A stretch of 11,656 nucleotides of DNA, taken from assembly GCA_015489145.1 (NCBI GenBank), contig WGAH01000037.1, positions 1 to 11,656 of the forward strand. The letters are read 5' to 3'. The position numbers and the translations under genes were made by a program. Of this stretch, positions 6,495 through 11,656 are shown piece by piece. A model generated the notes under the pieces. The model saw nothing but the letters and a program-made list of their open reading frames with translations. It made no database searches and had not been told where the DNA came from. This DNA comes from Deltaproteobacteria bacterium. Lineage in GTDB: Bacteria > Myxococcota_A > UBA796 > UBA2385. How positions within the stretch are numbered: position 1 is the stretch's first letter; every line of letters starts with the position of its first letter.

Positions 6495-7932
6495 GCGCGG
6501 TCAGCACGGCGGGCGGGGCGTCGGGGTCCTGGCGCATCCCGAGGGCGAGGTCGGCCCGGCCGTCGCCGTCGAAGTCGCCGGTGGCGACGCGCTCGCCGGC
6601 GTTCAGGTAGGGCTCGGCCGCCGCGAGGGTGAAGCGCGCGTCGGCGGGGGTCATGCGGGTGCTCCAGCCGGCGAAGCCGGCGGCGCCGGAAAAGGCGTAG
6701 AGCGCCCCGGCGTCGACGGCGGTGGCGTCGGCATCGAGGGAGGGCGCCCCCACCACGAGGTCGCCGAGCCCGTCGCCGTCGAGGTCGGCGATCGCGACGG
6801 CCTGCCCGAAGCGGCCGCCGTCGGCGTCCCCGGTGATGCGGTAGTCGGCCTCGCCTTCCCCGGCGAGCGCTTCGAGGAGACCGGCTCCGCGCCAGACCAG
6901 CACCTCGCCCCGGGAGTCCCAGGCGCCCGGGCTGCCCACCGCCACGTCGGGAAGCCCGTCGCCGTCGAGATCGCCGGTCGCCACCGCCCGGCCGGCCCAG
7001 GTCTCGGCCTCGCGGCCCCACAGGGCGCCGAGGGCGAGGTCGGGGGCCGGGCCGGCCGCGGGGAGGGATGCCCCGCTGACCACGTAGACGGCGCCCCGGG
7101 CGTCGGCGTCGGCGTCGGCGAAGGGGCTGCCGAGGAGGAGGTCGGCCACCCCGTCCCCGTCGAGGTCGTCGCGGCAGCTCAGCGCCGTGCCCAGGCGGGC
7201 CCCGACCGCGCTGCCGGTGATGGCCGCGTCGAGGCCGAGGGTGCCGGCCATGCCCGCCTCCCCGGCGCTCAGCCCCACCCAGGCGGCGCCGGCCAGGGCC
7301 CGGCCGCCGGGGGAGGCGAGGGGCGCGGCCACCGCCCAGTCCGCCCGGCCGTCCCCGTCGATGTCCCCGCACCAGGCCACCCGTTCGCCCAGGCCGGCCT
7401 CGTCGGCGGGGCCCGCGAGGTGCAGCGTCGCGATGTCGTCGGCCGCCAGCGAGCCCGACAGGTCGGCGGGGAGATCGCGGAAGACGTAGGCGGCGCCCTC
7501 GTTCCGGGAGCTCGGCGTCGCGTCTTCGCCGGGCGCGCCCACCAGGAGGTCGATGCCCCCCTCCGTGACCAGGGCGTCCACGGCGCCGCCGAAGGCCCCG
7601 TCTCCGGTGCGAATCGCGGCCACCGCCTCGTCGAGGGCCATCGCCCGGTCGCGGGCGAGGCGGACGCGGCGCACCGCTCCGTCGCCCGGGGAGCCGACGA
7701 ACACGTCCGGGCCGGCGAAGGCGATGTCCCAGCCGGTGCCCTGCCCCGCGTCGCCGGCGGCGGCCAGCCACCAGTCGGCCAGGGAGGGCTCCGCGTCGAG
7801 CAACTCGTCGGCCCGGTAGACGGCGAGGAAGGAGGCCGGGTAGGCCTGCTCGCAGCCGACGCCGGTGCACGGCGGCGTGCAGCCGCCGGCCGGCGTCGCG
7901 AGGAGGGCGGCGGCGAGCGCGCCGAGGCGCAC
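6457..7932 (-). CDS. FG-GAP (integrin-alpha-like propeller) repeat lipoprotein
   Basis: A 491-residue surface protein predicted to fold as a calcium-binding beta-propeller like integrin alpha-chain heads. Such proteins act in adhesion or ligand binding; some are fused to enzymes, but no catalytic domain is seen. Five calcium loops with DxDGDG begin at residues 190, 256, 321, 383 and 453, about 65 apart, each followed by a 'D-hydrophobic-GSP/GAP' strand. Degenerate blades occur earlier (e.g. LLVGAPGEDA near 129-138). The N-terminus ends in a probable lipobox AGGC (C18), with more Cys at 22 and 27. Start: GTG 7932-7930, two bases after the stop of the upstream lipoprotein, with GAGGAG at 7943-7938 inside that gene's last codons, implying co-transcription and coupling. 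The final 11 or so codons overlap the TonB-domain gene on the opposite strand. Confidence 0.88.
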   Translation of the reverse strand: MRLGALAAALLATPAGGCTPPCTGVGCEQAYPASFLAVYRADELLDAEPSLADWWLAAAGDAGQGTGWDIAFAGPDVFVGSPGDGAVRRVRLARDRAMALDEAVAAIRTGDGAFGGAVDALVTEGGIDLLVGAPGEDATPSSRNEGAAYVFRDLPADLSGSLAADDIATLHLAGPADEAGLGERVAWCGDIDGDGRADWAVAAPLASPGGRALAGAAWVGLSAGEAGMAGTLGLDAAITGSAVGARLGTALSCRDDLDGDGVADLLLGSPFADADADARGAVYVVSGASLPAAGPAPDLALGALWGREAETWAGRAVATGDLDGDGLPDVAVGSPGAWDSRGEVLVWRGAGLLEALAGEGEADYRITGDADGGRFGQAVAIADLDGDGLGDLVVGAPSLDADATAVDAGALYAFSGAAGFAGWSTRMTPADARFTLAAAEPYLNAGERVATGDFDGDGRADLALGMRQDPDAPPAVLTAPTGSTARSSTPR

Positions 7933-7934
7933 GC

Positions 7935-8834
7935 CTACTCCTCGATCTCGAGGCCCTCGTAGCCGGTGAGCTCGCGGGTCACGATCTCGGAGCCGTCGTC
8001 GGTGTTGGTGTTGACCTCCTTGACCAGCCCGAGGCCCTTCACCCACCACTGCTCGATGATGCCGTTGAGCGAGAACATGCCCGAGGACTCGGCCATGCTG
8101 TAGGTGTTGACCAGCTTGTAGGCCTCGACCTCGGTGCCGTCGAAGAGGGTGATCGTCTCGAAGCCGTACTCGTCGAAGGTGCCGGTGTTCTGGAACACCG
8201 TGGTCTGGGGCTTGCCGCCCTCGGAGTCGGTCATGACCATCGTGAGCTGGTAGTCGTAGTCCCAGCTCCCGAAGGCGCCGACGGCGTACTCGGGCGGGAG
8301 GTAGCGCCGGTAGGGGTCGAGGGTGGCGACGACGCTGCCGGGGATGGGGATGCCGATGAGGGAGTAGGAGTAGTCGCCCTCCCAGCCGAGCACGAACAGG
8401 CCCTCGCCGTCGGTGTCGCAGCCGACGGTGATCGTCACGTCGTAGCTGTTGCTGCCGGCGTCGATGGCGTCGCGGTAGAGGTAGACGTTGTCGCCCTCGT
8501 CGGCGGGGCCGAGCCCCTGCTCGGTGGCGGTGCCGGTGGTGCCGTTGAAGGAGGCGTCGAAGGTCTTGGTCCAGCCGGCCTCGTGGATCGGGTGCCAGGC
8601 GTGGGTGCAGAGGGCGACGGTGCCGCCGGTGTCGCCGGTGTCCACGGCCCCGCCGTCGCCGGCCCCGCCGTCGGAGCCGCCCCCGTCGGAGGCCCCGCCG
8701 TCGCCCGTGTCGGCGCCGGCGGAGGTGTCGTTGGTGTAGAGATCCTCGCCCTGGTTGTAGGACGCCCCGCCGCAGGCGCTCAGCGCGGCGGCGACGATCA
8801 GGACGGCGGGAATCCGGTGGGGCTCGCGGGACAT
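7935..8834 (-). CDS. Hypothetical lipoprotein with Gly/Asp/Ser-rich linker
   Basis: I do not recognise the family. The 299-residue product has a clear lipoprotein signal (hydrophobic residues 9-20, lipobox L-S-A-C21). A low-complexity tether of about 40 residues follows (35-73), made almost only of D, G, S, A and T (repeated DTGDGG / SDGG units). The globular part (76-299) is rich in Tyr, Trp, Thr and acidic residues and poor in Lys/Arg, which suits an extracytoplasmic beta-rich fold. The C-terminal stretch QWWVKGLGLVKEVN (262-275) resembles the closing strands of several secreted lipoproteins of the 'YxKGVGLVK' type, but I cannot name the domain. GAGGAGG at 8846-8840 sits 5 bases before the ATG. 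It is the first gene of a two-lipoprotein unit, 2 bp ahead of the FG-GAP gene, so the two may act together at the cell surface. Confidence 0.82.
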   Translation of the reverse strand: MSREPHRIPAVLIVAAALSACGGASYNQGEDLYTNDTSAGADTGDGGASDGGGSDGGAGDGGAVDTGDTGGTVALCTHAWHPIHEAGWTKTFDASFNGTTGTATEQGLGPADEGDNVYLYRDAIDAGSNSYDVTITVGCDTDGEGLFVLGWEGDYSYSLIGIPIPGSVVATLDPYRRYLPPEYAVGAFGSWDYDYQLTMVMTDSEGGKPQTTVFQNTGTFDEYGFETITLFDGTEVEAYKLVNTYSMAESSGMFSLNGIIEQWWVKGLGLVKEVNTNTDDGSEIVTRELTGYEGLEIEE

Positions 8835-8966
8835 GGGGGCCTCCTCGACACCTGCACGGGTAGCACGGCCGCGACCCGCCCCGCAACGCGGACTCGGGGC
8901 TGCTGGACCCGCGGGCGGGGCGCGGATACCGGGGCCCCCGCCCGGCGCCGGGCGGCTGGAGGGAGC
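8835..8966. promoter_or_regulatory. Divergent promoter region of lipoprotein pair and MazG-like gene
   Basis: This is the longest divergent spacer in the window (132 bp). On the minus strand TACCCG at 8862-8857 would give the lipoprotein unit a leader of about 16 nt containing its GAGGAGG. On the plus strand TACCGG at 8927-8932, with TGGACC 17 bp upstream (8904-8909), is the best -35/-10 pair I could find, though both boxes are poor matches to consensus. Initiation would fall near 8939, at the left edge of the palindrome at 8938-8955. Confidence 0.35.
8938..8955. repeat. 18-bp perfect palindrome in MazG-like gene leader
   Basis: CCGCCCGGCGCCGGGCGG is its own reverse complement. It ends 2 bases before the GGAGGGAG ribosome binding site (8958-8965) and 11 bases before the GTG start. 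As DNA it could be an operator for a dimeric regulator at the predicted transcription start. As RNA it could form a hairpin next to the ribosome binding site. In DNA this GC-rich, chance palindromes are more frequent than usual, but 18 bp without a mismatch is notable. Confidence 0.5.
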
Positions 8967-9335
8967 GTGGACGACGCGACGACCATCGGCGAGCTGCGCG
9001 CGCGACTGAGGACCTTCAACGCCGAGCGGGACTGGGGGCGCTACCACTCGCCCCGCAACCTCGCGATGGCCCTGGTGGTCGAGGCCTCGGAGCTGCTCGA
9101 GCTGTACCTGTGGTCGGCCGACGACGGGCCGCAGCCGCCGGTGGCCTCCCGGGAGGCGCGGGTGGCCGACGAGGCCGCCGACGTGGCGATCTGCCTGCTC
9201 AACTTCTGCGAGCAGGCCGGCGTGGACCTCGCCTCGGCGGTGCTCGACAAGATCGCGCGCAACGCCGACCGCTACCCGGTGGAGCGCGCCCGGGGCCGCC
9301 TCGAGAAGCACGACGAGCTCACTCCCCAGGAGTGA
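8967..9335 (+). CDS. MazG-like nucleotide pyrophosphohydrolase
   Basis: A 122-residue all-helical cytosolic enzyme of the MazG/dCTP-pyrophosphatase superfamily, which splits (d)NTPs to NMP and pyrophosphate and cleans unwanted nucleotides from the pool. The Mg-binding signature is complete: E39-x2-E42 (VEASELLELYLW) and E69-x2-D72 (DEAADVAICLLN). The conserved flanks ERDWxRYHSPRNLAMAL (20-36) and KIARNADRYPVERARG near the C-terminus are also there. Length matches the small single-domain 'nucleotide pyrophosphohydrolase' group, not two-domain MazG. Start: GTG 8967, with GGAGGGAG at 8958-8965; the longer open frame upstream overlaps the lipoprotein gene and is not coding. An 18-bp palindrome lies in its leader. 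Its stop overlaps the alpha/beta-hydrolase gene tail-to-tail by 17 bp. Confidence 0.94.
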   Translation: MDDATTIGELRARLRTFNAERDWGRYHSPRNLAMALVVEASELLELYLWSADDGPQPPVASREARVADEAADVAICLLNFCEQAGVDLASAVLDKIARNADRYPVERARGRLEKHDELTPQE

Positions 9336-10395
9336 ATTCCTCCCACCGGCCCTCCTCGCGCGCCCGGGCCAGCCAGCCGGTGATGAGGGGATAGACCTCG
9401 CGGGCGGCGTCGACGCCGAGGCCGAGGTCGAGGTGGCCGTAGTCGTGCGCGAAGCCGCCGTCGAGGCCGGCGACGACCCAGCGCTTCTCGGCGCTCCCGG
9501 CGCGATCGATCCAGCCCCGCACGCGGTCGGGGGGCGCGACGTGGTCGACGCGGCCGGCGATCGCGAGGAGGGGCGCCTCGAAACCGCGCAGGGCGTCGAG
9601 GTAGTCGAGGCTCCCGTCCGCCGAGACGAAGCGCCCGCCGGCGAGGATGCGGGCGAACTGCGCCAGCTCGTCGCGGGACAGGGGGCTGACGATGGCCCGG
9701 TACATCGCCGCGCGGGTGTCGGCGTCGAGGTCGGCGGGGTTGAACAGGAGCTCGTCCACCGCCATGGGCGAGCGGGGCAGCGCCGCCGCCGCCCGGGCGA
9801 GCAGGGGCGTGTCGACGCGGGGGAGCAGGCCGCCGACGGCCATGCCGCGGCCGCTCCAGCGCAGGACCGGGTCGGGGTGGGAGAAGTCGACCGGCGAGCC
9901 GACGGCGACGAGGGCGGCCAGCGCGTCGTCGCCGTGCCAGGCCTGGTAGACGGCGCCGACCATGCCCCCCATCGAGTGACCGACGTAGCCGACCCGGGCC
10001 GCGCCGGTGCGCGAGCGAATCGCGGCGATGGCGGCGGGGACGTCGTAGCGGCCGTAGTCGTCCACGTTCCAGCCGGCCCGCTGCACCCGGCCCTCCGCGT
10101 CGCGCACCGCGTCGCCGTGGCCGCGCAGGTCGAGGAGCCACGGGTCGAAGCCGGCCTCGACGAGGGCCCGGGCGAGGGAGTGCTCGGGGTCGAGGTCCCA
10201 GAAGCGGTGGTTGGAGGAGATGCCGTGGACGACGAGCACCGGCGGGCCGTCGCCGGGGTGGTGGTGGAGGTGGACGCCCGCGCCGTCCTCGGTGAACACG
10301 TCGAGGTCCTCGGCGCCGGGGCAGGGGGGCGGGACGCTCGCCCGGGCGCCGGCGCATCCCGCCAGGCCGAGGCCGAGGACCGCGAGGGGGCGCAC
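9319..10395 (-). CDS. Alpha/beta-hydrolase, predicted lipoprotein
   Basis: A 358-residue serine hydrolase (esterase/lipase type) with a complete catalytic set: oxyanion region VVHGISSNHRFW (55-66), nucleophile S141 in GHSMGG, acid D284 in GRVDHVAPP and base H321 in YGHLDLGLG. The block YDVPAAIAAIRSRTG (117-131) just before the nucleophile strand resembles acid-lipase-like and PHA-synthase-like hydrolases, hinting at a lipid or ester substrate, but this is inference. The N-terminus ends in a lipobox (L-A-G-C14), so the enzyme should be membrane-anchored outside the cytoplasm. Start: GTG 10395-10393, only 3 bp after the receiver gene's stop, with no strong ribosome binding site, so translation may depend on coupling. 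The C-terminus overlaps the MazG-like gene by 17 bp. Confidence 0.9.
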   Translation of the reverse strand: MRPLAVLGLGLAGCAGARASVPPPCPGAEDLDVFTEDGAGVHLHHHPGDGPPVLVVHGISSNHRFWDLDPEHSLARALVEAGFDPWLLDLRGHGDAVRDAEGRVQRAGWNVDDYGRYDVPAAIAAIRSRTGAARVGYVGHSMGGMVGAVYQAWHGDDALAALVAVGSPVDFSHPDPVLRWSGRGMAVGGLLPRVDTPLLARAAAALPRSPMAVDELLFNPADLDADTRAAMYRAIVSPLSRDELAQFARILAGGRFVSADGSLDYLDALRGFEAPLLAIAGRVDHVAPPDRVRGWIDRAGSAEKRWVVAGLDGGFAHDYGHLDLGLGVDAAREVYPLITGWLARAREEGRWEEFTPGE

Positions 10396-10398
10396 GGT

Positions 10399-10797
10399 TC
10401 AGCCGGCTTCGGCCCGGGCGGCGGCGGGTCCGGAGGCGGGGGCGAGCACCTCGATGGCGGCGAGGAGCTGCCAGAAGCGGAGGGGCTTGGTGAGGAAGGC
10501 GTCGCAGCCGGCCTCGACGGCCCGGGCCTCGTCCTGGGGCGTGGTGTAGGCGGTCAGCACGACCACCGGGATGTCGCGGGTGCGCGGGTCGGCCTTGAGG
10601 CGGCGGATGACCTCCCAGCCGTCGAGGAAGGGGAGCCCGAGGTCGAGGACGATGAGGTCGGGGCGGTGGAGGTCGACGCGCTGGAGGGCCTCGCGGCCGT
10701 CGCCGGCGAGGTCGACGGCGAAGCCGCGGGAGCGCAGGCGGCGCGCGGCCATGTCGCGGCTCAGCGCGTCGTCCTCGACCAGCAGGATGCGGGGCAT
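10399..10797 (-). CDS. Single-domain response regulator (CheY/DivK-like receiver)
   Basis: A 132-residue stand-alone receiver domain. All phosphorylation residues are present: acidic pair D9-D10 (VEDDALSRDM), phospho-acceptor D52 (IVLDLGLP), T82 (VVLTAY) and K104 (FLTKPLRF). There is no DNA-binding or enzymatic output domain; the 14 or so residues after the receiver are an Ala/Gly/Pro-rich tail. It must therefore act by protein contact or within a phosphorelay. No histidine kinase is in the window. ATG 10797 is preceded by GGAGGAG 3 bases upstream. It sits between two alpha/beta-hydrolase-type genes on the same strand: 85 bp from the upstream one and 3 bp from the downstream lipoprotein hydrolase, with which it is probably co-transcribed. 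Whether it controls that hydrolase cannot be told. Confidence 0.93.
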   Translation of the reverse strand: MPRILLVEDDALSRDMAARRLRSRGFAVDLAGDGREALQRVDLHRPDLIVLDLGLPFLDGWEVIRRLKADPRTRDIPVVVLTAYTTPQDEARAVEAGCDAFLTKPLRFWQLLAAIEVLAPASGPAAARAEAG

Positions 10798-10844
10798 GGG
10801 CTCCTCCGGCGACGGCGACCCCACGGGCGCGGAGCACCCGGCTG

Positions 10845-10867
10845 CCGCCGGGGCGCGCGCCCGGCGG
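10845..10867. repeat. 8-bp GC hairpin upstream of receiver gene
   Basis: CCGCCGGG (10845-10852) and CCCGGCGG (10860-10867) pair perfectly around a 7-base loop. It lies in the 85-bp gap between the hydrolase-like gene and the receiver gene. Read on the minus strand it has no T-run after it, so it is not a standard intrinsic terminator. It could be an attenuator, a processing site or simply a chance product of very GC-rich sequence. Confidence 0.35.
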
Positions 10868-10882
10868 GGACCGACCGGCCGA

Positions 10883-11656
10883 TCACCCGCCGCTTCTATC
10901 CGATTCCTCCAGGGCGGGCACCCGAATCCCCGGACGGCGGGCGCACCAGGCGGCGAGGGCCTCCAGCGGCTCGGGCTCCAGGAGCAGGTCGGCGTGTCCC
11001 GGGTCGCGGTCGGCGAAGCGGGCGAGGCCGAAGCGAACCACCTCGGCGTGCTCGACGCGGCCCCGGGCGTCCTCGGGCGGGGCCAGGCGGTCGAGGGCGC
11101 CGACGCCGATCCAGGCGGGCAGTTCGCGGGCTTCGAGGGCGGCGTCGAGGGCGAGGTCGAGGTCCTCGTGGGCCCGGGCGTGGCCGGCGACGTGCCGCAG
11201 CCAGGTCGAGGCGACGGGCTCGAGGGGCAGGGAACCGCCGAGGAGCAGGTCGAGGGCGGCGCGGCCGTTCCAGGTGGCCCCGGCGAGGGCCGGCAGGTCG
11301 ACGGAGCCCGGCGGGATCGGCCGTTCCGCGAGCCAGTCGTGCAGGGCATTCGGCAGGAAGCGCAGGGGCGCGCCGAGCAGCGCGAGGGCGTCGGGGCGGG
11401 CGGTGCCGGCGATCACCGCCTCGGCGGCCAGGGTGCCCCCGAGGCCGTGGCCGACGAGGACCACCGGGCGGGGGGTGGCGGCCAGCGCCTCGGGAATGCA
11501 GCGGTGGAGGATCGTCTCCGGGGCCTGGGCCTCGGGACGCGGGACGAGGAGGCGGGCCTGCACTCCCCGGGCGTCGAGGGCGGCGAGCATGGGGGCGTAG
11601 GCCGCCGGCGAGACGCCCGGGGTGGCGACGACCACCGCGTGGATGCCCGGGCGGGC
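10883..11656 (-). CDS. Alpha/beta-hydrolase-fold protein lacking the nucleophile serine, 5' end outside window
   Basis: At least 257 residues with an alpha/beta-hydrolase layout. The nucleophile elbow reads VLVGHGLGG: Gly (codon 11446-11444) occupies the place of Ser in the usual GHSxGG. The likely acid Asp (GALDRLAPP) and base His (DPGHADLLL) are present, and the oxyanion region is ATPGVSP instead of an HG motif. Either the protein is a non-catalytic relative, for example a binding protein, or one base is wrong, since GGC to AGC restores Ser. A GTG at 11635 is the first start codon in the frame, but seven more in-frame codons run to the edge, forming the first beta-strand (GIHAVVVATPG), so the true start probably lies outside. 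No signal peptide is visible in the part shown. It precedes the receiver gene by 85 bp on the same strand. The Asp region resembles that of the downstream lipoprotein hydrolase. Confidence 0.75.
   Translation of the reverse strand, partial: ARPGIHAVVVATPGVSPAAYAPMLAALDARGVQARLLVPRPEAQAPETILHRCIPEALAATPRPVVLVGHGLGGTLAAEAVIAGTARPDALALLGAPLRFLPNALHDWLAERPIPPGSVDLPALAGATWNGRAALDLLLGGSLPLEPVASTWLRHVAGHARAHEDLDLALDAALEARELPAWIGVGALDRLAPPEDARGRVEHAEVVRFGLARFADRDPGHADLLLEPEPLEALAAWCARRPGIRVPALEESDRSGG

Noticed and set aside
6473..7870. Arginine-rich 465-codon frame inside the FG-GAP gene
   Set aside because: A frame-shifted reading of the DxDGDG repeats; its regular look is inherited from the repeats of the true frame.
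8641..8720. Tandem DNA repeat (GGCCCCGCCGTC-like units)
   Set aside because: It encodes the Gly/Asp/Ser tether of the lipoprotein; the low complexity is at the protein level with varied codons, not a separate DNA element.
1..11656. tRNA, rRNA, riboswitch, IS ends or phage/defence genes
   Set aside because: Looked for on both strands; nothing beyond chance GC-rich inverted repeats was seen, and no recombinase, transposase or nuclease motifs occur.

Overview
The window is very GC-rich, with strong G/C preference at third codon positions, densely packed, and carries thirteen protein genes and no RNA gene that I can see. The mix suggests a Gram-negative bacterium of the Myxococcota/Deltaproteobacteria type. 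Five predicted lipoproteins appear in under 12 kb, several followed by Gly/Asp/Ser/Thr-rich linkers. There are also an FG-GAP repeat surface protein, an M23 peptidase of a Cys-containing secreted type, a TonB C-terminal-domain protein and a stand-alone receiver. The lineage is an inference from style, not from a marker gene. Start codons are a mixture of ATG and GTG, and most genes have clear GGAGG-type ribosome binding sites.

Layout. Positions 1-112 are a 51-bp perfect inverted repeat around a 10-bp centre. It folds back on a PAP2-family phosphatase gene (minus, 5' part only) and looks like a contig-edge artefact. Next come a 2H/cyclic phosphodiesterase-like gene (plus, 550-1095), an M23 lipoprotein endopeptidase (minus, 1099-1803) translationally coupled to glyoxalase II gloB (minus, 1800-2591), and a one-TM protein with helical repeats (plus, 2635-3201). 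A convergent spacer (about 3200-3369) is filled with degenerate GTGARYC heptamers in roughly 70-bp units.

A PvdQ-like acyl-homoserine-lactone acylase lipoprotein (minus, 3355-5778) follows, then a secreted protein with two TonB C-terminal domains (plus, 5862-6494). Two adjacent lipoprotein genes sit on the minus strand: an unknown family (7935-8834) upstream of an FG-GAP propeller (6457-7932). A MazG-like nucleotide pyrophosphohydrolase (plus, 8967-9335) is followed by a minus-strand run: an alpha/beta-hydrolase-like protein lacking the nucleophile serine (10883 to the window edge), a receiver-only response regulator (10399-10797) and an alpha/beta-hydrolase lipoprotein (9319-10395).

How the genes relate. 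Most encode envelope or secreted functions: lipid phosphate removal, peptidoglycan cleavage, signal degradation, adhesion-like propellers and outer-membrane-type lipoproteins. The rest are housekeeping hydrolases (GloB, MazG-like, 2H phosphoesterase). Transcription units are short. The four divergent spacers are 34-132 bp and each holds TA-containing -10-like elements close to the starts. Three convergent pairs leave 3 bp or less between stops, or overlap by 17 and 38 bp, so there is no room for classical terminators. I see no dedicated defence, CRISPR, prophage or biosynthetic cluster. The most unusual items are the heptamer repeat spacer, the lipid-anchored acylase, the serine-less hydrolase paralogue and an 18-bp palindrome in the MazG leader.
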